Assembly (NCBI RefSeq): GCF_023159225.1
Contig: NC_063171.1
Coordinates: 14,645,142-14,709,141, forward strand
Direction: 5' to 3'
DNA: 64,000 nt
Source of the DNA: Perognathus longimembris pacificus
Taxonomy: Eukaryota > Chordata > Mammalia > Rodentia > Heteromyidae
The notes under the pieces were generated by a model. The model searched no databases, had not been told where the DNA came from, and saw only the letters and a program-made list of their open reading frames with translations. Both the position numbers and the translations under genes were made by a program. Shown here piece after piece: positions 1 through 11,640 of this stretch. Within the stretch, counting starts at the first letter, position 1, and the number at the start of each line of letters is the position of its first letter.

Positions 1-1285
1 AACAAACAACCAAAATTTAAAAAAAAAAAAAAAAACTTGAGAAAGAAAACAAATAAAAATGGAAAACAAAAAACAAGCGATGTTACAGAAATGAAAAAAA
101 AAAAGCTTAAAAATGTTTGAAAAATTGAGTCTTCCTTGTTTGGGTGGGCTTTCTACAGTCTCTGGTTTACTTGCGATTGTTTGTATTCTATTTTGCTGCT
201 TGGCTGCTTTGACTTGCTTTCAGTTTGCAGGGGTTGGATCTGCTTTGACCCTCCCCCATCAGTGAAATCTGGGGCTCTGTGATTCACACAGCTTGCAGGT
301 AGGAGTTGGGTGTCCTCTGTAGATCCCGGATGTGAACAGTCTTGGGAACTGTGGCTCCTTCCATCTGCTGAGTGGCTGCTGCCTTTAACGTCTGGCTCTG
401 AACAGTCTGTGGACTCAGAATGGCGGGGCGCCTCAGGCCTGGTTTCCTGGCTGAGAGTTGCTCACCTGGGGGAGGATCCTCCCTCCTTGGCGGGGTGGCC
501 TCCTGGGTGGAGCTGGCTAAGGAATTCAGCTCTGTTTTGGGCTGGGAATTGGGCTTCCTCTGTGATGGGACCATTTATCTGTCTCGGGAACTATTTGTTC
601 TCCCCTCTGGTTGTTCCATGCTGCCAGTAGTTCCTTTCCGCTTTCAGTTTTAATTTAGAAAATCCTGCAGGCAGGGCGGGGCACCTCTGGCTGAGTTCAC
701 CTGGGTGTGTGAGCCAGGATGAGCCTCCCTTCTGGGAAGGGGTCGTTCTTCTGGGTGGAGCTGGCTCTCACTGGTTGGTCCCTCTTGCCCTTTTCAAAGA
801 TGGCTCCTTTGTCCTCTCTTTCCAAGGCCTGCTTTAGTTCCAATCTGGTCTGACCCTATACCAGTGTCAAAGATGGCATTTTGCTCTGGCAGTGGGGGAA
901 AGGCTACCTTCCAGATGCTCCTCTATTGATGCCAGTGAGAATGTCTTTTGTGGGGTACTCATGCTTTCTCTGTGATTTCAGCCTGTCAGTGCTCAGCCTG
1001 CAATCTGCATCCATCTGCCACTGTCTGGAGGATTTCTCCCTGGTCACTTCTGTGTGCTTTAGGTGCACGGAGTGTGGGGCACTGTGCTGGCACCGGTACT
1101 GGCGTGGTGGTGGAATGCTGCCTGGAGCTCAAATCTGTGTTTTCAGGCCAGCAAAGTCAATTTTTCCTTCCTGGCCAGAATCCCAATACTGTTATAACTT
1201 ACTTGGGCTGTCTGTCTAGGAGCAAAATTTTCTCTGGAGTGGTAAAACCGCAAGGTCGGTGGGAGCTTAGCTAGGGCTCTGCTGC
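1..1285 (-). mobile_element. L1-1: LINE-1 5'UTR, cut by the window edge
   Basis: This GC-richer block reads as an L1 promoter/5'UTR on the minus strand. Bases 120-430 are closely similar to 49535-49850, the 5'UTR of the minus-strand L1-6, including the A-rich stretch (1-115) that in L1-6 lies between the 5'UTR proper and ORF1. L1-1 extends about 850 bp further 5' (430-1285) than L1-6, so L1-6 is 5'-truncated relative to it. ORF1 and ORF2 would lie to the left of the window. The 5' end near 1285 is placed where the GC-richer sequence gives way to AT-rich unique sequence. The open frames on the plus strand here (for example 881-1219) are antisense to the L1 and resemble no known protein. Confidence 0.75.
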
Positions 1286-2039
1286 TTCTCAAATATGATA
1301 TTTCTTGAATCAATATTTCTAATAGGCAACTAGAGGTTTGAATAGAGTTCATAATCTATAAGGAATAAAATATATGACAGAATTTTTAAGTTACATCTTT
1401 CCAAAATTAAATCTATATTAATAAGTTCAAATGAAAGTTGAAGAGTAATAAGAAAACAACTGAAGGTGTATAGCATCAAATAAAAATAAAAAGAATAAGA
1501 AATTGTACTGTATAAATATATTTCTAAAAACAAAGGTTCTATGCCAGGGAAGACTGTACATGTCTTAACATCAACTGTGAAAAAAAAATGCACAGGTAAT
1601 TAGGAAGATTTTTATCCAAGTTAAACATGGACAAAATTTATATGCTTATATTAAAAAAGAAGGAATAGTAGTCTTCACACTTGGCATAAGTAGTGGAGTA
1701 CATAAAGAGCAAGTCTCACTGTGATTTTAACTTTTGGTCCTGCCAAGGAAAAGCCAAATGAAACCAAAAAGAAGAAATTTAACAGAAAAAATAAAACCAA
1801 AAGTACAAGTTAATTAATAAAATATTAGATATAAATCTAATCATGTATGTGCATATGTAATTAAGTGAAAGAGTGTTAGGAAGATAAAGGTTTAGACCAT
1901 TTAATTGTAGTCTTGGCCTGAAGGTCCAGGACTATGGATGTTGCTCAATGCTAGCTGAATGAAGCTTGTATTGCATTCACAAAGCCCTTCTTTTAATTCT
2001 TAACACAGAAAATGAAACCAAACTATCACCTATCCATCC
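1286..2039. other. AT-rich spacer
   Basis: No gene or recognisable repeat seen. Open frames are short and AT-driven. Confidence 0.6.
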
Positions 2040-2285
2040 ATTCATAATTATTTTTTCCAGTCCTCTGACTTCAACTCTAGGCCTGAGTGCTGTCCGTAAA
2101 GTTTTTTATGCTCAAAACTAGAATTCTACCAATTGAGAACTACTTCCAGATTTTTCTGAGTAGTTTGTTGGAGATAAGAGTCTCATGAACTTTCCTGTGT
2201 GGGCTGGCTTCCAACCATGATCCTTACATTTAAACATCCTGAGGAGCTAGGATTATAGAGGCTAGCCACTGGCACCTGGCTAATG
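2040..2285 (-). repeat. Old dimeric SINE (7SL-like + Geo-like)
   Basis: Read on the minus strand it starts with a degraded 7SL/B1-like half (the plus strand ends with 'gaggagctaggattatagaggct') and continues into the right monomer seen in the young SINEs (plus-strand 'cctgagtgctgtcc' and 'gctcaaaactag'). Strongly diverged, with no clear target duplication. Confidence 0.6.
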
Positions 2286-3509
2286 ATTCCATATTTATAT
2301 TAAACACCACAGTTAATTCAAAAGCAGAAGGACACACAATGGATGACTCTATAAGCATAGTTATAAGAGATCTCAGTTATACCAATATTAGATAACACAA
2401 ATATTTGGATATATTTCATTTATGAAATAATTCATTTAATGTTCTCCTAAACCAAGTTATACAATACATGTGAAATGATATGTGATACCTAACACATTAT
2501 TTTTAAGGCTAAAATTTAACAAAACCACTTTGAGTTAAGTGGTATAATTATAAATGCTTCTTACAAGGTGACAAACTATTCAAATAATTTAATTGCCTTG
2601 CAAAATAGAAATATAGAGTGTCTGGAAATGTCATGTAATCTTTGTAACTATACTGCCAAAACAAATTCTATTCCAACATAGCTTTCAAATGCCTGCTATT
2701 ATGTAGCTTTGTTGAGGTTTGAATTGTATTAAATAAGCTTTTCAAAGATTTACAGGTAACACTTTCATTCCACTTTGAATTTTCAGGTGTTTTGATTCTA
2801 ATGTCTAATGTATAACTTTGATGATTACTGAATTTTTGTGGTGTAACATCTATGAATATTCTGTCATATAATGTGGCCATAATGAATAACTAAATTGATA
2901 TAATTTAATAATTTTTAATATTTTGTTTATTATCACTATATTGATATCTTTTCACATAATGTTTAATAAGAAAGATTTAATATCACCTTAAAATTATCTA
3001 CATGACCTCTATAGAGAAATGTCTAAATTGGGATTTATGATAGCAATTACCATAGTCTTAGGAGAACATCATAAGAATTCTGCCTACCATTATGTAGATG
3101 TACATAAAGCATACCATTCTTTTTAGGACATTTTTGTGAATTTCTGTGAATATATTTCACAAAAACATGTCACATGCTTATTTTAATAATGTGTATTTAG
3201 GTGTACATGTATGTGTACATTCACTGTGAGATAGATGAGATATAGCATATAAAATAGATATTCCTATATTTAATTGTGGGAGATATACGATATCTACTAT
3301 GTATAGAAATATAGTATGTAAAAAATCAAATTACACAGCTCAACAACTTAATTCAATATCCTCTTCCCATTTAAATTTATTATCATGAAATATTTATGTT
3401 GCTTTAAAAAGTTGTGCTTTTTTGTAAATGTAGACATATTTTACTACTCAAAACTATTACATTATATCTCTAAATAGAACAGCATAATTGGGATTACAAA
3501 AATGTTTTT
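2286..3509. other. AT-rich spacer
   Basis: No gene recognised. The 70-codon minus-strand open frame at 2668-2880 resembles nothing I know. Confidence 0.6.
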
Positions 3510-3720
3510 AACCAGCTGTGAGTAGTAAGGGGATAAAGGAGAGCAAGAAGAGAGGGTAAAAATTGTTATTGTGATTAAAATCCTTTAATTACAATGTGTA
3601 ACTCAAACAATAAAGTTTGTTGAAATAGAGGAATGAGTGTGGTCAAAGTACATTGTATACATACATGCATGTTTTCAGTTAAACTCTTCTGTACAACTAT
3701 ATGATGATTATAAAAATGTG
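3510..3720 (+). repeat. Possible old L1 3'-end relic
   Basis: A purine-rich stretch is followed by a 'gtcaaagtacattgtatac' motif that recurs in diverged form at 8380-8410. Both look like the 3'UTR/tail of an old L1 subfamily, but similarity is weak. Confidence 0.3.
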
Positions 3721-3799
3721 GAAAAAACAACAGAGAAATAGGTAACCATTGGTGCAGTGTCCACAGAAATATGCTGGGATTATAATTTGCTTAATTTTT

Positions 3800-3930
3800 T
3801 CATATTTGTAAATTTATTAAGTAGTTGTACAAAGATGTTACAATTCAGATTATGAGTAAAATACATCTTGTTCAATGTCAAATTTTCATCATTCCCCTTC
3901 TGACCCCTATCCTCAAATTTAGTAGTTCAT
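3800..3930 (-). repeat. Old L1 3'UTR fragment
   Basis: Diverged match to the L1 3'UTR pattern seen clearly at 36400-36500 and 38890-38980 (plus strand: 'ttatta...gatgttaca...gagtaaaataca...ttgt'). Confidence 0.4.
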
Positions 3931-4569
3931 TTTTATATAATATACATTGAATATAATGACTACATTTGATTTTATATCAAGATGTGTTAAATTTTTCTCA
4001 TGGTGAAATATATTTCTATGTAGGAGATAAATTTTATATTTGGTATCAAATAAGTCAATAATATGTAAATACATGACACTTCATGTATCTGAAAGATTTA
4101 AATCATAACATGAGAAAATAAAATTTTATTTTGGGGCAATTTAGAGCTCATTCAGTTAGAGACTATAACTGGTTAACATCTATAATTAGTGCAGAAATTT
4201 GAAAATTTCCTCATTCTCTTGAACTACAAAATTTTCCAAACCCATGTATTCATTATCCAAGCATTGAAATCAGTTATTTAATTCAGCAGCAATGTTGCCT
4301 TTTATCAGAATACGATACAATATGTTGAATTCTAGCCATGAGTAGTATTCAGAGCTACTAGAGCATCATTACTTTTAAATTTTGGTACTTGACAAGACAA
4401 TGAATATGTCTAATCACTATCATATCAACGACCACTTCTATATGAAGCTTCTATTGAGTCAAACACATCTAATTAATAAGAAATAAGGATATGAAAAAGA
4501 GCAAAACCATTATTTGAATGATGTCATTTCATGTGACCCATGACAATTATATTTCTGTATTTGAAAAGT
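3931..4569. other. AT-rich spacer
   Basis: Nothing recognisable. Confidence 0.6.
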
Positions 4570-4665
4570 TCAGTAGGACTATGATGCAGCTCACTGGCAA
4601 ATTGCTTGCCTAGTAAGTGAAATGACCTAGGTTTGACTTCCCCACTACCAAAAAACGAAGAGCTA
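4570..4665 (+). repeat. Old ID-like (tRNA-derived) SINE
   Basis: Diverged ID-type body: an A-box region ('gcagctcactggcaaa'), a tRNA-like loop, and a B-box relic ('ggtttgacttcccc') followed by 'actaccaaaaaa'. Confidence 0.55.
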
Positions 4666-4694
4666 AATGATTAATGCTAAGTTAAAACAAAATG

Positions 4695-5140
4695 TCAGTG
4701 ATTAATGCTTATAATCTTAGTTACTCAGGAGCCTAAGATGGAATCATAATTTGAAGCTAGGCTTAGAGAAAAGTCTGCCAGAATTAATCTCCAAAATAAC
4801 CTACAAAATCAGGCTCTGGTAGGTCACACTAGTTATTCTAGCTACTCAGAAGCCTGAGATCTCAGAATCAAAGTTCAAGCACATCCTTGGTAGAAAAGTC
4901 TATGATATTGTTATCACCAATAAGCCAAAAAAAAGATGAAGGTGGAGGTGTCACTTGAGTCATAGATCTCCAGCTTTCAGGGAAAAATCCAAGCAAGAGG
5001 ATGAGGCATTGAGTCCAACCTCCAGTACTAATGTGTGCATGTGCACACGCATGCACAGAGCAAACAAAAAAGTTGGGCCATAGATGTGATTCAAGTTATG
5101 AACACAGGCTAAGTGAGCATAAGTCCTGGAGTTCAAGCTC
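4695..5140 (+). repeat. Two tandem old 7SL-headed dimeric SINEs
   Basis: Two successive 7SL/B1-like heads ('tcttagttactcaggagcc' near 4715, 'agctactcagaagcctgagat' near 4840), the second followed by a degraded right monomer. The (GT)n microsatellite at 5145 starts where the tail would be. Confidence 0.5.
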
Positions 5141-5143
5141 AAT

Positions 5144-5144
<1 letters not shown>

Positions 5145-5192
<48 letters not shown>
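5145..5192. repeat. (GT)n microsatellite
   Basis: About 23 uninterrupted GT units, directly after a SINE body, so probably seeded in the SINE tail. Confidence 0.95.
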
Positions 5193-5194
<2 letters not shown>

Positions 5195-5609
5195 ATCTTT
5201 TCCGCTTTACAGCTCGCTTTTTTCAATAGGGAAGCCTATGATATGCTCTCCTAACTTTTATCATAGTTATAATGTATCACTTCAATTTCTTTCTGTATTA
5301 TGATAATATTCTACTACACATATAAAGGAAGGCCTTGTCTAATATTCCTAGAAATTTCCTATGTAAATTAACTGTGATATCAAAGATAGAAAAGAATATA
5401 ATTAAATTTAAATTTTTCATTGTGTTACTATTTTGCAGTCATGCAAACATGGTACATATATCCATATTAGATAATTTCTTTACTATAATGAATACGCTTT
5501 CTGCTTAAATAGTGATATATTTATTTTCATTAGAGTGTGGTGTTTTATAGTCTGTTTATCGTGTGGAACTTTGCTTTATAAAAGTGCATATACAACGTTA
5601 GAGAAATGT
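5193..5609. other. AT-rich spacer
   Basis: Nothing recognisable. Confidence 0.6.
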
Positions 5610-5805
5610 CTATGTGTGGTGGCTCCAGCCTGTAATCAGCTAGATCAGAAGCAGGGTTAGGTGAATGGCGGCCCTTAGTTCAACATAAGTGAAGCCCAAG
5701 ATATTAAAGAAAAAACTCCAGTGATAGGTTTCCTGAAAAACTCAAGTGATACAGAGTTTGTTTCAGAAAACCTGAGCTCCTTATTTCAATCCTTAGTACC
5801 ACTGC
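5610..5805 (+). repeat. Old 7SL-headed dimeric SINE
   Basis: Head 'tgtggtggctccagcctgta' is a 7SL/B1-like start. A diverged right monomer follows and runs into a CA microsatellite. Confidence 0.5.
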
Positions 5806-5809
<4 letters not shown>

Positions 5810-5846
<37 letters not shown>

Positions 5847-5859
5847 CACACCTGCATGT

Positions 5860-5885
<26 letters not shown>
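5810..5885. repeat. (CA)n microsatellite, two blocks
   Basis: Two CA blocks (about 5811-5842 and 5861-5884) separated by 'aaaacacacctgcatgta'. The open frame across them (5721-5906) is a repeat artefact. Confidence 0.95.
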
Positions 5886-5890
<5 letters not shown>

Positions 5891-6745
5891 AACCCACATG
5901 AGGTAATAGAAACCTTGGAAACACAGTTTTCCCCTCTTCATCATTTGAATGGAGTTGTAAGTTACTAACTTGTTTATTTTAATAGTAGGAAATTCATAAA
6001 GTTTAAATATAGATATCTCTTAATAAGAAGATACACAGTATGATAAGACTAAGACTAATTGTGTTTTTTCATTGATCTATTTTTCTGCCCTACATATATT
6101 TGTTGAGTTGGTAGATACATGAGTTCATTTTATAAAACTAAGTGAGAAAAATAAATCAATTTTCAACTCAGCTTTTCCATACTAAACTAATTAGTACAAT
6201 ACTTATAATATCAAGTTTTATGTCAGATATACTCTTACTTTAGCTAGCTGATTTCAATACAGAAATAAAATATATATTTATTTACATCTGAATAGGATGT
6301 ATTTATATATCAAGCATGAATAAATTAATTAAAATAGGGACTGTATTTTCATTGTTATGTGTTTATTTTCTTTGTCATTGTGAGTTTCAGCTTGTTTTTG
6401 AGCTCAAGAGACTTTTGCCTCCACCTCTTGCATGCTCAGATGAGAGGCACCTGTAACATTGTCAATGTTTTAAAGTAGCCTTTTTATGTTACTGACAATT
6501 AGTTTACATTTGTATGCCAATATATTTTAAACACCAAGAAAAGTGGCAATAATAATTTATCATGTAGTAAGATGAAGCTTTTTTGAATATCAGATAATTG
6601 AGTCAATAGTCCTCACATGTAAACACAGAAAATCATGTTCTATGAAAGACAAACTTTAAGAATGGTAATTTGCAGGAACTTGTTAGGTAGTGATGGATAA
6701 TAAAGGTATTAGTTCATACACATATGTTTAATTGCAAGGTCACAT
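5886..6745. other. AT-rich spacer
   Basis: No gene seen. About 6375-6460 has a faint 7SL-like, minus-strand look but is too diverged to call. Confidence 0.55.
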
Positions 6746-6760
6746 AAGATATTAAAATTG

Positions 6761-6977
6761 GGGCTGGGGATATAGCCTAGTGGCAAGAGTGCCTGCCTCG
6801 GATACACGAGGCCCTAGGTTTGATTCCCCAGCACCACATATACAGAAAACGGCCAGAAGCGGCGCTGTGGCTCAAGTGGCAGAGTGCTAGCCTTGAGCGG
6901 GAAGAAGCCAGGGACAGTGCTCAGGCCCTGAGTCCGAGGCCCAGGACTGGCCAAAAAAAAAAAAAAAAAAAAAAAAA
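6761..6977 (+). mobile_element. Young dimeric SINE, IDL-Geo type
   Basis: Left monomer starts 'ggggctggggatatagcc', with an A box ('tagcctagtgg') and B box ('ggtttgattcc'), as in ID/tRNA-Ala-derived SINEs. The right monomer ('gcgctgtggctcaagtggc' onward) is distinct. An A-tail follows. It is flanked by a perfect 15-bp target duplication, AAGATATTAAAATTG, at 6746-6760 and 6978-6992, as expected for L1-mobilised retroposition. Confidence 0.93.
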
Positions 6978-6992
6978 AAGATATTAAAATTG

Positions 6993-8229
6993 CATTCTGG
7001 ACCTTTCAGTTGAGGATTATCAGTAGCCTATCTTTAACTTTGAAAACATTTATATGGTGAACAACTAGTGCCTTGGGAAAGTGTTATTTTGGTCTTTACA
7101 TTATTATTTAATTTCACCGCATTTTTGTAGCTTACTCATATCTATTCATCCATATAGTTAATTCATTAGATATTTTCTTTTACATTATTAATATATTTCA
7201 TGCATGTCTGTATGTGCATCAATAATTATTTTCATAGTTACAAAGACTATTTAACAATGTAACCCTGGAATAAAATTATGATGGTTAAGTGGCTGTGTGG
7301 TTCATATATTACAATCATATGTGCATGCATGTGTGTGAAAAGGCACTTGTATGGTTATATTTGTGTTTGACTTTGATATTTTCCCAAATTTTTGTGACTA
7401 GTCTAATTTTTGCTGCTAGATAAATTTTCATTCCATTAGATCTTCAATATTTTTTTTATTTTACCTTTCCATGTTTTTTCCTGTATTTTGGCAGAATGTG
7501 TGGCTTCCTCTATGAATAAGTAAATATTTATTTATTTTATATTCACATTGAGTAAGAAATCATTTAACAAACTCTACCTACCTAAACTTCTCTAAGAATT
7601 CAGAGAAGCCTATCTTCTTTGTTGTTGCTCCACTTACTCTATAAATATTAGAGAAATAATTACTGTAGTTTTTTTTTATAGTTCAAGGATACATTGCTAA
7701 TGTTACCTCAGTCTTTGTTGAAGAACATGAGAACACTCAAGATTATAAAAAATAATTAACTATGTCTTTCAGCCAAATTCTGCAGACAGGGCATCTGTTC
7801 CCTAAGCCCTATGAGAAATTAGGATCTCCCTTTCAATATGCCACACTTAACAAACTATAACGTGTTTCTCAAAAATTAATGCTTTCCTGCAGGCTACATT
7901 GTGATTTTCACCATTCTCACTCTGAAATGCCTGTGACCCTCTACACTTTTCTCCCTTATTCTCCATCTGAAAGGCTTCCTCCTTTTGACACCCGTCAGAG
8001 TTGAGCTGGGTTTATCTCAGACTCATTTCTCTATGGCAGTAGAACATGGATGAAAACTGTTTAATAATAGGAAGTCATAGGATGAGGAAAAAAGGAGAAG
8101 TGAAGGTGTCAATTTTATGAAAGTACTCTATATTCTTGGATGAAATACCATGGTAAAAACCTTTCAAAAATTAGCATATACTAAAACCTATGAATAACAA
8201 GAATATAAAACACATTGTCAGGGGCAAGA
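6993..8229. other. AT-rich spacer
   Basis: No gene. About 7790-8010 is less AT-rich and vaguely like an L2 3' region, not strong enough to call. Confidence 0.55.
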
Positions 8230-8465
8230 GATAATTTGCAATGGCTGTGAGAAGAATAAACTAAGATAGGAAAGAAGACTGAATGTGGTCACTATTTTGT
8301 GAACATTATAAATATGAGTCAATAAAAATAGTTGAGATTGGTATGGGAAGATGGGTTGTGAGGAATAGTGATGGAGAGTTTGAGTCTGATCAAATATATT
8401 GTATGCACATATGGATATATCATTATGATATATAATCATCATATATATAATTTATACTAATAAAC
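8230..8465 (+). repeat. Possible old L1 3'-end relic
   Basis: A purine-rich region followed by 'tctgatcaaatatattgtat' and an AATAAA-like end ('actaataaac', near 8457). Same type of sequence as 3510-3720. Confidence 0.35.
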
Positions 8466-9218
8466 TTTTGCAAAGAACACTATATCTCTGTCTTAATAGG
8501 TACAAGGAAGTCAATTATTTTATGTGAGGAGTTAGATTTTCTTCCATATGTGTTTGTTAGCACCTTAGAAAAAAACTGAAAACCAAACTATTGTCATATT
8601 GATTATTGAATTCATATCTTTGCTTTAATTTTTGCTTCTGCCTTTAGAAATGTTTTCATTACAGATGTATATATTTTTATTATTTAACAAACACAAATAA
8701 TAAGTCTGTAGCATTATTATTTTCTAATTAAATATAAATATTGCTTCTATTACTTAAGTATTCTTTACATATTGCTCAGCCTAGGGAGAAATCACAATGG
8801 GATACCTGCCTGCACTCTGAATGTAAGGGGGGGGGGGTGTACCTGTAAGTGCCAGGTGGAGACCTGACAAACAGACTTACTGAAAAAGAGACCAGGTGAA
8901 AATGTAGGTATAGATTGAAAGTATGCTTCCAACCTCCGCTCCCCCCCTCGAAATATCCAAAAAACCTTGCATTATCAGAACCTGGAAATGAACTTTTACC
9001 AAGAGGCCTAGATGCTGCTGTGCTGACAGTACAACAAACAATTTTGCTTCACATTCTTTGAAATATCAGTTGAAAAGTTCTTTATTACTTTCACCAATTT
9101 ATTCAGCCAATTTAGTAATGGCATGACCACAAACATCTCTTTATACACTTATTTTACTGCTTAGGTATCTATAAAACTATTTTATTGATGTGTCCATTTA
9201 GATACTTTGCTTCGTGTA
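8466..9218. other. AT-rich spacer with a G run and a C run
   Basis: Contains ten consecutive G at 8827-8836 and a C-rich run near 8940-8947 in otherwise unremarkable sequence. No gene recognised. Confidence 0.6.

Positions 9219-9264
<46 letters not shown>
9219..9264. repeat. (TG)n microsatellite
   Basis: About 22 TG units after a short 'tatgtatg' lead-in. Confidence 0.95.
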
Positions 9265-9266
<2 letters not shown>

Positions 9267-9289
9267 TAATTAGATAATAAGAGTGTCAC

Positions 9290-9395
9290 AGACATTTCCT
9301 GCCTGGTCTGGCATTAAAATTTGATTTTCAGATCTCAGGCTCCTGAGTAGGCAATTTTATGTATATGAGCCAGTTGCATCTGGCCAACTTTGCTC
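9290..9395 (-). repeat. 7SL/B1-like SINE half, diverged
   Basis: Plus strand 'cagatctcaggctcctgagtag' is the complement of the 7SL-like head found at 19310-19340. The TG microsatellite lies on its tail side. Confidence 0.6.
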
Positions 9396-9949
9396 ATTTG
9401 TAAGTAGATTGTTTGCTCTTTTTTTATTATTAATAGTTATTTGTATATTTAAGATCTCAGTTTTTTAGATCAGATATGAATTTTGTAAAGAATTTCTCTT
9501 AGTCTGTGTTTGATCTTTTCATTCTCTCATGTTATAACATGTCCCTATATCTATCTATATTGAGGAAGTTGATTTATTAATAATGTCCTAACCCTATCAT
9601 TTATTAATGCAAGTGACCCTGTGGCTACACATCTTACTATAAATAAATACCATTGTGTTAAAGACAAAAGCAACTGTGATACATGACATTCATTCTCTCA
9701 GTAAACAAAAGTACTTTTTATTATTTATTAGTATTTATTACAAAAGAATGTTACTCTGGCCATCTATTTTATTTCTCACACAGTATTTATTTCTTCAAAT
9801 ACAAACTACAATAATAGGTTTGTATTCTAAACTTTTTTCCAAATAATTTTATACTTTACTGATAATGTTGACTGAACTTTAAGTAAGCACATTGATTTAG
9901 GAATTACATAATTTGAATAAAACACAAGGGTTACACATGAAATAGTCAA
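9396..9949. other. AT-rich spacer
   Basis: Nothing recognisable. The short open frame at 9655-9846 has no family resemblance. Confidence 0.6.
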
Positions 9950-9973
9950 TGTTTTGTTTTTTCAGATTCAGCA

Positions 9974-10171
9974 TTTTTTTTTGCCAGTCCTGGGGCTCGA
10001 ACTCAGGGCCTGAGCACTGTCCTTGGCTTCTTTTTGCTCAAGGCTAGCACTCTACCACTTGTGCCACAGTGCCACTTCTGGCTTTTTCTACATATGTGGT
10101 GCTGTGGAATCGAACCCAGGGCTTCATGCATGCTAGGCAAGCACTCTACCACTAGGCCACATACCCAGCCC
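9974..10171 (-). mobile_element. IDL-Geo SINE
   Basis: Minus-strand dimer: T-tail at 9974, then the complement of the right monomer ('gccagtcctggggc'), then the ID-like left monomer ending 'cccagcccc'. Flanks 9950-9964 and 10173-10188 share TGTTTTGTTTTTTCA with one extra T, an imperfect target duplication. More diverged than the 6761 copy. Confidence 0.88.
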
Positions 10172-10188
10172 CTGTTTTGTTTTTTTCA

Positions 10189-10654
10189 TACCAGTACTTA
10201 ATTTATACTTTAGTAAATAAGATAATTGTACTGTTTCTTCTTCACGTGAGTAGATATAATTTCTCTTGTTTACCTCCTTTACAATGTTGTTTTACTTAAG
10301 TTAGCTAATGGTCTAATAGGGCTAGTCACATAAATGCTATAAAATATAACTCAATACATTAAGAATGTCCACTTGAATTGCATTTGAAGGTAAGTTGGCA
10401 AGTATGGCTCTCTGTATAAGTAATTGGAAAAGACAAATTGAATACAATTCTACCAAATCTATTCAGTGTACTGATTAAAATGGGTATTTAAGAGATACAA
10501 TTATAATTATTTAAGCCTAAAGGACATTTCAGCAAACATTTTAATTATTTTTTATTTATTTTATTAATATTAATTTGAACTATATTCAATAATTTATTGA
10601 CATTAGATATTAAGCTATTTTCTCTTAAGAATTTCTTTTTTAATATCTAGTTGT
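10189..10654. other. AT-rich spacer
   Basis: Nothing recognisable. Confidence 0.6.
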
Positions 10655-10740
10655 TACTTTTTTATTGTCAAGTAATGTACAGAGGGGTTACAGTTATGTA
10701 GGTAAGGCAGTGAGTACATTTCTTGTCAAAATTGTTTTAT
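10655..10740 (-). repeat. L1 3'UTR fragment
   Basis: Plus strand shows the L1 3'-end signature in complement: 'tattgtcaagtaatgtacag', 'ggttacagttatg', 'ggcagtgagtacatttcttg'. The same block recurs at 36415-36480 and 38890-38955. Confidence 0.75.
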
Positions 10741-11539
10741 GAATAGTAAGTACAGTTATGTTGTAATTCCACTGAAATATTCTGAATTCTGACACATATT
10801 AAGATTGAATACCGACTTTATAAAGATTCTATACTATGTTTATGCATATAAATTGACTCTAACTCACAAGCATTTAACAATAGGTTGAGCTTTGAAAATA
10901 ACGCAACATCCAAAATTGACAAGTTTTAAATGTGAACTCAAATAAGATCTACTATCTAAATTAAACAATATATGTTAATAACGATTTGCACACAGGTAGA
11001 ATAGGTTAAGTGGACACATTTAAACATGCTTCCTACAGCCTGATGTTTGTCCTTGGTGAATATAGTTATCTTCACTATTGGAAATATTCTTAACTTTTTG
11101 TTACATAACAGAATTACACCAAGATGGAAGAATACGCAGGGTGCCTGAGGGTAAGTACAAAACTATTACCACAATCTGTTTGTTTGTTTTTTTCCATTTC
11201 TTGTATATGAGTAGATATAATGCTATGTACCTTACTGCTATATGGAAATTCAGTTAAGATATTCCAGAGCCTTATGAAGTAGGAAAATCTAAGTGTAGAG
11301 CTAAGCAAATTTTACTTTAGGAAGCCTTTATTTCTACCCCAGAATATTTCATAATCTCCAAGGTCTATATTTTTACTACTGTTTTCCAGTGAAAATATAA
11401 TAATATTAACTCTTTTTTGTATTTTATGAGAGATAGGAGAAATATTTTCTGCCACACTGATGCATCATCATTTTTATTATTTATATTCATTTTTGAAGGA
11501 AATTCTATTCTAGCATATGTTTTTCACATTCAGTTCCAT
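10741..11539. other. AT-rich spacer
   Basis: Nothing recognisable. Confidence 0.6.
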
Positions 11540-11640
11540 TTTTAAAAAATTTTATTGTAAAGGTGATATACAGAGGATTTACAGTTACATTACTCAAGTA
11601 ATAAATGCATTAACTTTTGAACAGTGTCACATTCTCTTCC
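11540..11640 (-). repeat. L1 3'UTR fragment, diverged
   Basis: Same 3'-end signature in weaker form ('ttattgtaaaggtgatatac', 'ggatttacagttacatt'). Confidence 0.6.

Noticed and set aside
310..1274. Open frames over 100 codons on the plus strand
   Set aside because: Antisense to an L1 promoter; GC-rich noncoding sequence gives long chance frames.
4960..5906. Open frames with Thr-His repeats
   Set aside because: Translations of CA/GT microsatellites.
7780..8040. Possible L2 or MIR fragment
   Set aside because: Only a loose compositional likeness; no diagnostic stretch long enough.
8827..8947. G10 and C-rich runs as a long-range hairpin or quadruplex
   Set aside because: About 100 bp apart with unmatched flanks; a single G run does not make a typical quadruplex.
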